From the NCBI GenBank assembly GCA_025667525.1, contig CM046876.1, positions 528,218,538-528,282,537 of the forward strand: DNA of 64,000 bases. Direction: 5' to 3'. The notes under the pieces are model-generated. The model saw only the letters and a program-made list of their open reading frames with translations. It was not told the origin of the DNA and ran no database searches. The position numbers and the translations under genes are program-made. Positions 8,567 through 19,568 of this stretch are shown here, one piece after another (position 1 is the stretch's first letter; each line of letters starts with the position of its first letter). The DNA comes from Glebionis coronaria. Taxonomy: Eukaryota; Streptophyta; Magnoliopsida; Asterales; Asteraceae.

Positions 8567-11478
8567 ATCACCCACCCCACTATATGGGAAGGCTACACAA
8601 GTGACACCACACTTGTGATGTGTCAAGCTTGTAGCAACAAGCTTACACTTGTTGCTTAAGGCTTACAAACTAAGCTACATTTCCCACTAACCTAACAAAA
8701 CCACCTCAAACTTCCCATTAGCTTTCATTCTTACATGCAAAAACCACACAACACTCCTCCCTCTCTCTAAAATTCGTCCCATCCTCACCATCCACCCTAT
8801 TTTGATCAATTTTAACCACAAACATTTGTTATAATTAACATATGTTAATCTCCATTCAAAAAGATGAAGATTGGTGCAAGTTTTAACATCCAAAAAGGAG
8901 TTTTCAAGTGAAGTAGGGGCTGATTTTCCATGAGAAGCTTATGAATATTTGGTGATTTTAAAGTGGTGTTGGTTTATCACAAGTCTTGCCATCAAATCCA
9001 AGCCTTGTTCATCAAAACTAATCTTTTCATCACTAATGGTGGTATAGAGATTGTTCTCCTCATCCTCTTGTTATTTTGATTATGTAATCATGTATTTTCT
9101 TCTTAAATGTATATATGTATGATGATATATGATGATTAAAGATGTTGTGTGGGGATTTGGTGTTGATAAACATGCTTAAAAAGATGAAAAACTATAAGAA
9201 ACAAGGTTAAAATCTTGCTTAATTTAGATAGTTGTATAAAACAGTAAAGAATCATATGGTAAATTGGTAAAATGACTTGAATAAATTGATATACAGTAAT
9301 CTATGGGTCTTGTACACATGTGAGAGTTGGCCATGCAATGGAATCATTGTAATGAGTGAGATATGATCAAAACAAGTTTAAGGTGCAAATCTGAGTTTAC
9401 TGTTTTGGACGATTTTTAGAAAATACTTAGAAAATGATTCAACAGTAGCTATAGAAGAGTTAAATGGATAACATATCATGTAGTTTATGTGATAACAATT
9501 TGAGCTTCTATCTCCATATAGAACTCTAGATATGGCAGTTTTGGTGAAAGTGAAGATAAAAATCAGATTTTGGAAATTAAAGTATAATACTATTATATAA
9601 GCACTCAAAATTTAATAGTATAAAATATAAATTAAAACCCACTAACTTATATAATACATTTATATAAATATGTACAATGGTAAATAAGTGGACATTTTAT
9701 AAAAATGGTAACTTGTTAAGTTTTATAAGTTATAAAACTATAAACATGATTTTTACGACTTTTTCGGCTAATACCGTAAAATTAACGTTTTTGTTAAATA
9801 AAACTTAGATGGTTGGACCCGTCTAATGTAAACTTTATAAAACTCATATACTGATATATAAACATAAATAACAAGTAAAAACCGATAAGACCCGAACCAT
9901 AGGACATACGGACATTAACGAGCTAACTAAGCATATTGGACTAATAATTGGACTAATTTAGATAAACACTTATAAAAAGTACTTATTGGGCTTAACCCAT
10001 TTAGACCCAACTTGTAAAATGTAGATACTGATAATATGAGTATAACATGGATTGATACAAGTTAAAGAACTTATAATAAGTTTATTGGACTTAAAACGCG
10101 TAAATAGGTAAAACTAGTAAACTAGTAAAAAGATACCAATACGTAAACACTAAAATGAGTAAAAGAGAATATGTACACCCACTTGATCATCATATATATA
10201 TAATCATCATATGTATACATAATTGTTATTTTTATAAAGTCATTGGACATGAGTCTAAGACGAGTATTATTTGTCTAGGTTTCCGTGATTGAAGCACGTA
10301 TCGTACGTCCGAATTGCCGATAACCCGCCTTCCCATATCAACGTGAGTTCATAGCCTCGCACTCTTTTAAATGTTTTATAAATGTTTTATAAACCCACGA
10401 GGGAGATAACATGTTAGTTTTTATAAAATAGGACACCATTTGTCCCGATTGTTTGTTTACTGATTTGGACCCGAATGATTGTATGACCCGATAAATGATT
10501 AAAGGACCCGATAGATGAAATAAAATGGATTATTAAAGTTAGGTTATGTCACTAAAAGTCCCATTAGCATGAATTGTGAACTACCGGGATTTGGTAGACG
10601 CTTATGCATATAATAGTACTATTTGGGGACGATCACCCCAGTTCGCGCCTTGACGGTTGATCCCCGTCGTACCACATTGATTGGTAAGCGAATTTATGTA
10701 TGAGAAGATTTCATAGCGTGACCTTTGTGACGACACGCTACTTTAGATGGGCAAATTGAGTATCGGGTTAGCTACCCGTTGTTGGTTTAGTAAGGTAACA
10801 ATGTCATGCGGCTTATAAGAATCCAAATTAACGAAATACTGCTGTACGCTCCGAATTACGATGTATTGCCTGACTAGCAATACGGGGTCATACTAATGAT
10901 ATTATGTTTGTGTTTTGGTTTTCGTAACCATATTCATATACGGTTTTTATTTAACTTTATACAACGTCGTAAGACGTATTGTATGATGTTTTTACGACAT
11001 TGGCTCGTATAATGATTTTTAAGGCAAATGCCTATATTATGATTTTGATAAAGATTTGTATAAAATGATTTTGGCTACTTTATGGCCTATTACAATGATT
11101 TGTACGAAATGATTTTTGGTAATAATTTTATATCAAAGTTATATTGATGTAATTTATTAAACTCTATGAATTCACTCGGCGTTATCGCTGACCTTTTCTT
11201 TTAACATGTCTTATCTCAGGTACTTGAAGGTAATTCTCGGGAAGACGACAAGAATTCATGGCCCGCACTTAAATTATAATTTCCATTCAAATGTTTGTAA
11301 AACCTGTATAAAATACAATGACTTGGGACCTATGTAACTTTGATATTTATGAATGGAAATGATTTATTATTAAAACGACGCGACTTTTAAGCGTTGTCTA
11401 TGATGTGAGTAATGTGCTATCCCGTAACACCAACTAGTCTTCCGCTGTATTAAGTTGTATAAATTTGGGGGTGTTACA
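8567..11478 (+). repeat. Remnant of a Tekay-type Ty3/gypsy LTR
   Basis: A non-coding, AT-rich stretch that ends in GGGGGTGTTACA at 11478, the typical 3' end of plant Tekay/Del LTRs. A second GTAACACC word lies shortly before it (near 11425), as also seen before the LTR end at 58276. Internal words such as GTGAGTTCATAG (10341) match the position of GTGAGCTCATGG in the other LTR (57550). The start is not recognisable and may have been removed by the element at its left. No gene seen. Confidence 0.55.
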
Positions 11479-12459
11479 GCTGTACTAAATTCATTTGTCA
11501 ATTGGTGACTAATTGTGTGGAGATCTCTTAGATGTATTAACTCAAAACATCTTAGCAGGAATCAATGTTTAAGATTGAGATGTGATTAAGAAAAGTTTGT
11601 GATTATCCTTATCACATGATAAGCTCCATTTGCTTCTTTTTGTGTTATTGTCATCAACACGATCGTGTCTTGGGATTAATTTAGCAAGTGCGGATACAGT
11701 CATTATAAATGATTCTAATTCCAACCACGTGTTGAGATTTCAACAATGAATCATGCGCACAGAATTGGTCAGTCAATAAAGCTTTTCGTTTACAGGCTTG
11801 ATGCTTGTGCTAGTGTTGAAGAAAGCATCTTACGGCTTGCGAACTTCTAAACATATTTTCGGCTACTTATAATCTAGTAAAGAAAGGATTATGTTTTCCT
11901 TTTACTAGTTTCTTACCTATAACTGTAACTTTCCACTATATTTAGTTATAAATACCTTGTTGCTATTATTGGTGTTGTGTGGTTAAGTGGTTTGTCTGAC
12001 AGCATTTCTCAAAGGGGTGCTGTAATCGGTCATGAAAATGTGGCCATCTTTAAGACAATGTACCGGTGGCGCCATTTTAAACAAGTTATGATCGAAATGT
12101 CTCATTATGTTCTCCATCAAACTACTTGATTAACAACCATAAAAAGTTAAGATAATTATTAGGCAGGTGCGTTTGAATGCGAGCTTATACGAACTTGAGC
12201 TTTTAAAATAAGCTAATCTGTAAAATAAGTTCTCTTTGGTGCACAAACTTACTACTAGGGAATGTGAAATAAAGCCCCCTTCATAGAGCCCGGGATTTGT
12301 GAAAAACAGGCTCTAAAAGGAGTCCTTGTTCTAAAAGATTGTATAGAACCATGCTTTCATGTATGAAACCGGGCTTCATGTTAAAAAAATAACCATTAGG
12401 GTCATCTTTTCTTCCGCACAACATGGCTCGATTCCTCGGAAAAAATTAGATATGTTTGG
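11479..12459 (+). other. Host tandem unit U0, left part
   Basis: Non-coding host sequence. Positions 11560-11880 match 38500-38830 (unit U2) closely, including the palindromic word CTTATCACATGATAAG. 11900-11975, with TATAAATA at 11947-11954, matches 24340-24400 in U1. From about 11990 on it matches 20780-21030 in U1 (GCATTTCTCAA, GCCATTTTAA, AATAAGCTA). The tRNA pair and LINE fragment that lie between these two blocks in U1/U2 are missing here, so U0 carries an internal deletion. The unit is interrupted by the gypsy element that follows. Confidence 0.7.
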
Positions 12460-12464
12460 GATTG

Positions 12465-12991
12465 TGATGTAGACTAAAAACAAAGTAATAAATATAAGTA
12501 ATTGGATCTGTTGATTCAATAAGAATGCCAGAAACAGTTCTGCTAATAATCGTTGATTCTGAAGAATGCCCGAAAATTAGGGTAAAACACGGCAACACAA
12601 CGGCCAGTGGTTTAACTTTTATTAAACTGATAACTGTCTTGCTAGGGTTACAGCAGATTCATTAAATAATGACTGCAAACAAAGAAAAACCCTAAAAATC
12701 CAACGGGCTAGACCGTAGCCCAATGACAAAGTCCAACTGAAAGTGAAAAAAACATAAAAATGCAAAAAACTGATAGTAAAAAGGCTTTTCGGGCCTTGAA
12801 AAATCCGCAACCAGCTAAAAGATGGTTACAGCGTCGTCGGTCTCCTTTTTACGCACGTTTTGACAGGTCACGGGCTGAAAACGGACTTAGGATGCAAAAG
12901 TTATGCCCATTTTACTAATCCCCTCTTCGTCACGCGATCTCGGGCCTCCAGAAACAAGTCAGCCCGTTCTTCAATACTTGGGCCTCCATCA
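12465..12991 (-). repeat. 3' LTR of the CRM-like element
   Basis: 527 bp, same length as the partner at 17238-17764. It contains the last ~30 codons of the integrase frame (12901-12991). The purine-rich GGGGGAA (minus strand) just inside the LTR at 12992 is the likely polypurine tract. Confidence 0.9.
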
Positions 12992-14076
12992 TTCCCCCGT
13001 GGATAAGAAAAATTTGCCCTCGAATTCCCAACTGTATCATCATCTGAAGAATCACCGTGGTAAGGCAACAAGTGCTTCACATTAAAAACATCAGAACAAC
13101 GAATATGACTTGGCAACTTCAAACGATAAGCATTTGAGTTCATCTTATCCACAATTTCCACTGGACCAATCTTCTTAGCAGACAATTTATTATATTCACC
13201 AACTGGAAAACGATCCTTAGTCAAAACAGCCCACACAAAGTCTCCTACTTCAAAGTCAACATGTCTCCTATTTTGATCTGCATCCTGCTTGTACTTCGAA
13301 TTAGCGCGAACCAAGTTGTCACGAATAGATTTATGGACATCATGCAACCCCTCAACAAAATCCTGCACTTTCTTTGGAACAGACCTAGAAATCTGAGGAG
13401 TCATAAGATCAAGAGGACCACGTGGCTGAGCAGAATAAACCACCTGGAAAGGACTAAACCCAGTGCTCCGATTAACAGCATGATTATGAGCAAACTCAGC
13501 TTGATACAACTTTTGATCCCATGCCTTCACATGATCACCCACCAAACACCTTAACAGGTTACCAAGGGACCTGTTAACAACTTCGGTTTGCCCATCAGTT
13601 TGAGGATGATAAGCACTACTAAAATTGAGTTGAGTATTCACCATCTTCCACAAACTACGCCAAAAATGACTCAAAAACCTGGTGTCCCGATCAGAAACAA
13701 TGGAGGAAGGTAAACCATGTAAACGGTACACATCCCTAAAGAAAAGTTGGGCTACATTAACTGCATCTGTTGTCTTCTTGCAAGGAATAAAATGAACCAT
13801 CTTAGAAAAACGATCAACAACAACAAATATTGAATCATTACCCCTTTGAGTACGAGGTAGCCCCAACACAAAATCCATGCTAATATCAACCCAGGGCTGC
13901 AAAGGAACCGGCAAAGGCATATAAAGACCTGCATTAGTAGCCGTCCCCTTTGAAACTTGACAAATACGACACCTCTTGACGTAACGATCCACTTCCTTCC
14001 TCATAGTAGGCCAAAAATAAGAAGCTTGAACCAACTGTAAAGTGCGATCACGACCAACATGTCCTTCACCATGCAA
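12901..14076 (-). pseudogene. Integrase (CRM-like), C-terminus encoded inside the 3' LTR
   Basis: A 391-codon open frame. It shows an HHCC zinc-binding region at the N-terminus (GH then CRIC, residues ~5-40) and the catalytic D,D,E residues: D in SMDFVLG, D in VSDRDTRF, and E in TDGQTEVVNRS. A GPY/F-like module (KKIGPVEIV) lies around residue 300. No chromodomain follows; instead a Ser/Asp-rich tail ends in EERADLFLEARDRV, which lies within the LTR (positions 12901-12991). The same tail reading exists in the 5' LTR copy, as expected of LTR sequence. The frame is separated from the upstream RT frame by a stop and frameshift near 14076-14095, so no continuous polyprotein can be made. The fold itself looks intact. 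Confidence 0.85.
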
Positions 14077-14088
14077 CTCCTTAATAAT

Positions 14089-15575
14089 TTACAAGCGAAG
14101 ACTTGAATCAGGAATACAAAGTTGATTCCCTTTGAATAGGAACCCATCATGCATAAAAAAATATGTTTTCTCTCCGGATTGCAAATCTTGCAGAACAATT
14201 GAAAAGTATGGATCCACAGCCACCATGTCACGAATGACATCCAGTCCAGGAACATCAACCTGCATGGTTACAAATAAACTACTTCTCATGCTTAAGGCAT
14301 CAGCAGAACGATTGGAAGCACCCGTTTTGTGTTTCACCACAAAAGTAAATTTCTCAAGAAAAGCCAACCAACGCCCATGTTTATGTGAAACCTTATCTTG
14401 AGTACGAATATGCCTTGACTTCGGCCCTGTCAACTTCTCGCTAAAATAGGCAACAGACCGCCCACCCTGACTAAGAACTCCACCAATTGCAACCTTAGAA
14501 GCATCAGTATGAAGCTCAAAAACTTTAGAAAAGTCAGGCAATACCAGGATTGGCGTTGTAGTAAGCTTTTTCTTGACAACCTGAAAAGCCATCTCTGCTT
14601 CTTCCGTCCACACAAATGACTTACCCTTCATAAAGTCTGTCAAAGGGGCCATAATGGAACTGAAATTAGGGATAAACCGCCTATAGAAAGAAGCAAGACC
14701 ATGGAAACTCCAAACTTCAGTAATGGTAGTTGGAGTTGGCCACTCCTGAACAGCTGCTACCTTAGATTCATCCAGCTGTATGCCATCACCAGAAACAACA
14801 TACCTTAAAAACAAAACTTTAGGGGTCATGAACACACACTTCTTCGTGGCTACATAAAAGTTATCCTTCCGAAGAAAGGTCAAGACCTGCCTCACATGAT
14901 TGACATGCTCATTATAAGAAGCACTATAAATAAGAATGTCATCAAAATAAACAACCACAAACTTGCCTATAAAAGGCCTGAGCAGTTGATTCATCACACG
15001 CATAAATGTGCTTGGTGCGTTTGATAAACCAAAAGGCTTGACCAACCACTCATACAACCCTTCACGGGTCTTGAAAACGGTCTTCCACTCGTCACCAGGT
15101 CTAAGACGAATCTGGTAATACCCACTCTTCAAATCCAGCTTCGTGAAAATGGTAGCACCACTAATCTGGTCAAGCAAATCATCAAGGCGAGGAATAGGAA
15201 ACCTGTACCTCACAGTAATCTTATTGATGGCTCGACTATCAACACACATACGCCATGTACCATCCTTCCTGGAGTCAATAGGGCAGGAACGGCACACGGG
15301 CTCATACTCTCACGAACATGACCCTTGAAAACCAGCTCCTCAACCTGCCTGCGTAACTCCTCATGTTCTCCCGGGCTCATCCTATAATGTGGCCTGTTAG
15401 GCAACTGTGACCCAGGCTCTATATCAATATGATGTTGTATGTCACGCAATTGTGGCAAACCATCAGGTAATTCATCAAGGAAAACATCAGAGAATTCCTC
15501 AAGTAAAGGGATCATGGCTTCAGGAACTTCACCGTCTTCAGAAACCTCCTTCCCTATTAATACAAAAAACATCAC
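14089..15575 (-). pseudogene. Reverse transcriptase-RNase H (CRM-like), frameshifted
   Basis: Two overlapping frames together form RT and RNase H. 15575-15210 encodes the protease-RT linker and RT N-terminus ([22 protein letters not shown]), and 15297-14089 carries the rest. The catalytic motif YFDDILIYS is intact and is preceded by FGLSNAPSTFMR. The switch between frames near 15275-15290 is a one-base shift just before the conserved [12 protein letters not shown]. In RNase H the first acidic residue (HTDASK) is present, but about 40 residues seem to be missing between SRHIRT and the block starting KVSHKHGRW, which would remove a catalytic portion. The frame ends near 14089, short of integrase. 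It cannot give a working enzyme as it stands. Confidence 0.85.
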
Positions 15576-16176
15576 CTCCCAACTTCAGCTCGTCTTCGAA
15601 CTGCAAAAGAGTTAGTAAAGTACCAGTGGGTTTATTAACTACTTCCTTAGGTTTATTTGGCATCAAAGAAATCTTCACACCCCCAAACAGAAAAATATAA
15701 GTATTAGTTCTCCCATGGTGAGTTACATCACGGTCATACTCCCAAGGTCTACCCAACAATAAGTGACAAGCATCCATAGGTATCACATCACACCAAAGAT
15801 TATCCTTATAAGTTGTTCCTACAGAAAACGGAACTTGGACACGCTTGGAAACTGTTATCTCCCCACCCTTTTTAAGCCACTGTAACTTATAAGGTTTGGG
15901 ACGATCTTCAGTTTTCAGCCCTAATTTCTGGACTGCTCCTTCAGCTATCAAATTATCACAACTACCTGAATCGCATACAAAAGTGCAAACCTTACCCATA
16001 ATGGTACAAGTTGACTGAAAGATGTTGTGTTTGAGCCAATCATCACCATCAGCTTTAGGTGTTAAGCAGGAGCGCCTTACCACCAAATTCACCCCCACAT
16101 CTCCAGACACATAGTCCTCCTCATACTCAGGTTCTGCATCATAAACTGCGTCTCCCAAGTATTCATCATAAGCCAC
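15538..16176 (-). pseudogene. Aspartic protease region (CRM-like)
   Basis: A 212-codon segment directly continuing the gag frame after an in-frame TAG. The retroviral-type aspartic protease core is visible as FVCDSGSCDNLIAEG (about residues 66-80; the usual motif is D-S-G/D-T-G), with an ILE-rich strand and LLLGRPWEYD as the flap-side conserved block. The frame ends at the overlap with the RT frame in a run of six T (minus strand) near 15570, a typical homopolymer indel site. Upstream it is acidic (many Glu/Asp/Tyr), as in the gag-protease linker of related elements. Confidence 0.8.
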
Positions 16177-16188
16177 ATCATCATCTTC

Positions 16189-17205
16189 CTAAGGTTCAAT
16201 AAATAACTGCCTCTTCCCAGCCTTCTTACACTCCGATTGTCGGTGACCAGGTTCACTATAGTTAAAGCACTTGAACCCACCACTGCCGGCCGTTTTAGGA
16301 ACTGGTCCAGTATTCTCACCAACTGCTTTAGCCTGAGTTGGGGCAAAACACGATGCCGCATTACCCGAACTAGAAGCACCTGTTATTGCAGGAGAAGAAG
16401 AACTCCCCACTCGTCGGTTCTGCTTCTCAAAAGTCAGTGCTCGTTGATACGCTTCAGAAAGTGTCATCGGATCAAACATGTTAACAGAATCCATGATCTG
16501 GACTCTTAAACCACCAATGTATCGAGAGACAAGCTGATCTTCTGTCTCTTGAACGTCATTCCTTGCAATTAGTTGGTAAAATTTGGTCGTGTAATCTTCA
16601 ACCGACTTGGCCCCCTGTTTCAGATTCTGTAACCGCTGGTACATCATTCGCTGGTAGTTATGAGGAATAAAAGTATCCCTCATGACTTTCTTCATCTTCT
16701 GCCAACTCGTGATCTTTGACTTCCAAACTCTGTTCCTCGTCAGTTTGAATTGTTGCCACCACGCGGATGCCCGACCACGTAACTTGGTAGCTATCAATGA
16801 AACCCTTTTGTTTTCTAGAACTTCTTTGAACTCAAATACTTCTTCAACAGCAACAAGCCAATCAATAAACTCATCAGGCTTTAAAGTGTCCCCATTAAAC
16901 TCGGGAATATTAACACTCATTCCGGTCTCCCAACGCCTATCATTATTCCCACTGCGATCTCTCATCCGTCGCCTTACTGATTGTTCATCATCAGACAAAC
17001 CATCACCAAACAGATTTTCTTCCAGATCTGCATCTTCTTCCTCATGACGACGATTACGAGGCCTCCTATTGCTCATCAAAGTGTTCATCTGGTCAGTCAA
17101 TTGATCAAACATTTGATCGAATCTCTCCTCCGTTCTTTCCATCATATGCTGCTCAAATTCCTGTTCATTCACATCGTGAATAGGCCTAGTTCTCCTTGGA
17201 GGCAT
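16189..17205 (-). pseudogene. Gag (CRM-like) with in-frame stop and damaged zinc knuckle
   Basis: The open frame could extend upstream to 17346, but that part overlaps the primer binding site and LTR, so the start is best placed at the ATG at 17205 (MPPRRTRPIHD). The product is 338 residues: an acidic, coiled N-terminal region, the capsid-type retrotransposon gag domain (about residues 100-250, with WWQQFKLTR and KSVEDYTTKFYQL), a Ser/Ala linker, and a CCHC zinc knuckle near the C-terminus. The knuckle reads CFNYSEPGH: the second cysteine is replaced by tyrosine, which should abolish zinc binding. A TAG at 16189-16191 ends gag; the protease frame follows in the same phase, so this is one mutation or a read-through stop. 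Confidence 0.85.
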
Positions 17206-17221
17206 CTTGATCAGGAACTTT

Positions 17222-17235
17222 GGCTCTTGATACCA
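17222..17235 (-). other. Primer binding site of the CRM-like element
   Basis: On the minus strand TGGTATCAAGAGCC begins two bases inside the 5' LTR. It matches the 3' end of initiator tRNA-Met (TGGTATCAGAGC) apart from one extra A. This confirms the minus orientation and that the right LTR is the 5' LTR. Confidence 0.75.
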
Positions 17236-17237
17236 AC

Positions 17238-17764
17238 TGATGTAGACTAAAAACAAGGTAATAAAAATAAGTAATTGGATCTGTTGATTCAATAAGAATG
17301 CCAGAAACAATTCCGCTAATAATCGTTGATTCTGAAGAATGCCCAAAAATTAGGGTAAAACACGGCAACACAACGGCCAGTGGTTTAACTTTTATTAAAC
17401 TGATAACTGTCTTGCTAGGGTTATAGCAGATTCATTAAATAATGACTGCAAACAAAGAAAAACCCTAAAAATCCAACGGGCTGGACCGTAGCCCAATGAC
17501 AAAGTCCAACTGAAAGTGAAAAAAACATAAAAATGCAAAAAACTGATAGTAAAAAGGCTTTTCGGGCCTTGGAAAATCCGCAACCAGCTAAAAGATGGTT
17601 ACAGCGTCGTCGGTCTCCTTTTTACGCACGTTTTGACAGGTCACGGACTGAAAACGGACTTAGGATGCAAAAGTTATGCCCATTTTACTAAACCCCTATT
17701 CGTCACGCGGTCTCGGGCCTCCAGAAACAAGTCAGCCCGTTCTTCAATACTTGGGCCTCCATCA
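17238..17764 (-). repeat. 5' LTR of the CRM-like element
   Basis: 527 bp, starting TGATGTAGAC and ending CCTCCATCA on the plus strand, followed directly by the target duplication GATTG (17765-17769). About 12 substitutions and no indel separate it from the left copy by eye. Confidence 0.9.
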
Positions 17765-17769
17765 GATTG

Positions 17770-18298
17770 AAAAAACGTTTGAAGTAAATATTTACGGTCA
17801 TAATATTTTTCGAATCGATGATGATGTTCATGAACATCTCTTCGGTTAATGAACTTCCTAAAGATGATCATATGGTATATGAATATGATTATTTAACTGG
17901 CATATGATGCACGTCATCCGTCACAGGAACAAGAATAACAATGTCCATTAGACATCTAGACGATCACATGCGCCACCTAAGCCATCTCAATCCGTTGGTC
18001 CCTCTTCAAGAAAACCAGCACAACCGAAAACAAGAAATTCCACATGAGTTAACAATGGCTCTCATAAAAAACCCCATGAACCAAGTGCGGATTAGCTCGT
18101 CAAACACTCCAGTATCCAGACCTGACTTCCATCTCGGACTCATTTGTTTCATGTGGTCTATTGACATGGCAAGTGCTTTTCATTTTATATTTTACCGGGG
18201 TATTCAAAATCCCTTTTACCCAAAAAAAAAAAGTGCTCATCATTTGTTTCGTGTGATGTGCAGTTGTTGAAATACAGAGATACGAAAAGTGCAAGAAA
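17770..18298 (+). other. Host unit U0, right part; single-copy version of the hairpin fragment
   Basis: From about 17810 to 18125 this matches the right arm of the inverted repeats in U1 (22860-23160) and U3 (60450-60740); it contains CGATGATGATGTTCATGAAC, GATCATATGGTAT and TTGGTCCCTCTTCAAGAAAA. Here only one orientation is present. A broken open frame follows the shared sequence, but I do not recognise the protein. The stretch ends at the tRNA-Phe gene. Confidence 0.6.
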
Positions 18299-18303
18299 GC
18301 GGG

Positions 18304-18346
<43 letters not shown>

Positions 18347-18371
18347 ACGTGTTCGATCCACGTTCACCGCA
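18299..18371 (+). tRNA. tRNA-Phe (GAA), copy 1
   Basis: 73 nt. Acceptor stem GCGGGGA pairs with TCACCGC plus discriminator A, including the G-A mismatch normal for plant tRNA-Phe. Anticodon loop ACTGAAGAT gives GAA. D-arm GCTCAGTTGGGAGAGC. The T-stem is ACGTG/CACGT, where the common plant sequence has GCGTG/CACGC, a compensated pair change. A T-run follows within ten bases, suitable for Pol III termination. No intron. It serves cytosolic translation if expressed. Confidence 0.95.
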
Positions 18372-18482
18372 TTAAATTTTTTACCAACGTTTCTTTGGGT
18401 ATTCTAGGAGGACAGGTTTTTAGTTCGAATCTTGTATCTTGACTTCGGGATATTTGTTATCTTTCCAAACAGCTCAACATAT

Positions 18483-18563
18483 GTTGAGATGGCCGAGTTG
18501 GTCTAAGGCGCCAGATTAAGGTTCTGGTCCGAAAGGGCGTGGGTTCAAATCGCACTTTCAACA
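18483..18563 (+). tRNA. tRNA-Leu (AAG), copy 1, probably degenerate
   Basis: 81 nt with the long variable arm of a class II tRNA (GGTCCGAAAGGGC). Anticodon loop TTAAGGT gives AAG. Internal A box TGGCCGAGTTGG is intact. Compared with the copy at 38897, the 3' half reads CGCACTTTC instead of CCCACTCTC, which introduces a mismatch in the T-stem and a G-T pair in the acceptor stem. A run of seven T follows. Confidence 0.85.
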
Positions 18564-18633
18564 TCTAATTTTTTTAAATTCTATGTTTTTTAGGGTTTTC
18601 TCTAATGCGTGGAGTAAGTTTAAGGGTTTAAGG

Positions 18634-19568
18634 CTTTAAATTTATCCATATCATATGTAAACTCAAAATATTATCCACATAGTACCTCAACTATCTTGTA
18701 ACCTGCCAATATGATCATACAAAAGATTTACAACCGGGTAAACTCACAAACTTGTGACGTGGCATGCCAGGTCACCTTTTTTACAGTGTTCAGAAAGTTA
18801 TATCTTGTAAACTTATATGTGGGATAATCACTTCTTCTTCACCTGCATTCTTTGGACCAACATATTCACATATAGTTGCTAATTCTATTTCTTCCAGTTC
18901 ATCATCTACTTCTTTATCACTAACAAGTACCCTATGACCAACAACTTCATAGCCATGATGTTCAACATATAACTCTATTCTACAACCATTATCAAGCTGT
19001 TTTAGCCTTCCTTGATTCGTATAACTGGAATCACACAACATTCTTTGATAATCTGCAATTACTTGATTCGTATTACCCAAATCAATATTTGGTGCTTCAT
19101 CCACACCACTATTCGTATACTCAAGATGACCGTGAATAAAAATACCTTCATTATGTACACTTAGTGTATCTTCTTCATTGCTGTAGTGAATATTGAAAAT
19201 TAGGGTCCTTTGTTAATTGAGAAAATTGGGAAAATTACGGTTCTATGTCATCAATTGGGGAAATTGGAGAAACTCGCGAATTTAGGGTTCTTTGTAAATG
19301 GAGGAAATTGGGAGATCAGACTTCTTAGAAAATTAGTATGTGTGCGTTTGGTGTAAACTTTTACTCATTCACCAGGTTAATAAAGATACTTGCCACATAA
19401 ATAAGAAGTATAAAAAAAAGCCACGTCACCGTTTCATACATTTTTAGCCGGTTATATACATTTTTAACCGGTAGCAGGTAAAAATGAGATTATATGAATA
19501 ATTGTTTGATAGTTGAGGTACTATATGAATAATATTTTGAGTATAAGTATGATATGGATAAATTAAAG
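18634..19568. mobile_element. MULE-like element with ~60-bp terminal inverted repeats
   Basis: 18634-18695 and 19508-19568 are inverted copies of each other (AATTTATCCATATCAT, ACTCAAAATATTAT, AGTACCTCAACTATC). The long TIRs suggest a Mutator-like element. A 9-bp target duplication could not be identified, so the exact ends and superfamily remain open. The interior holds a minus-strand coding remnant and, at 19200-19320, two copies of a ~60-base segment around AGGGTnCTTTGT. Confidence 0.6.
18790..19213 (-). pseudogene. Fragment resembling the N-terminal region of a MULE transposase
   Basis: Open frame of about 140 codons without a convincing ATG. A beta-type start (FNIHYSNEED, then GIFIHGHLEYT) and, about 85 residues later, IELYVEHHGYEVVG followed by an acidic stretch fit the N-terminal domain that precedes the catalytic part in plant MuDR-type transposases. 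The assignment is from memory of that family and is weak; no DDE domain or zinc knuckle is present. The fragment lies wholly between the inverted repeats, so the element is non-autonomous. Confidence 0.4.

Larger units (their letters stand above)
12465..17764 (-). mobile_element. CRM-like Ty3/gypsy LTR retrotransposon, complete but degenerate
   Basis: Two 527-bp LTRs (TGATG...CATCA) flank an internal region with gag, protease, RT-RNase H and integrase in that order on the minus strand. The 5-bp target duplication GATTG lies at 12460-12464 and 17765-17769. The LTRs differ at about a dozen positions by eye (~2.3%), so the insertion is fairly old. The integrase lacks a recognisable chromodomain and its frame runs into the 3' LTR; with the GPY/F-like segment this is why I favour the CRM branch of chromoviruses over Reina or Tekay. 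The coding region is broken by one in-frame stop, two frameshifts, a deletion in RNase H and a further shift before integrase. Confidence 0.9.

Noticed and set aside
18299..18563. Organellar origin of the tRNA genes.
   Set aside because: The sequences match plant nuclear tRNA-Phe and tRNA-Leu(AAG) types, and chloroplast trnL/trnF have a different sequence and layout.
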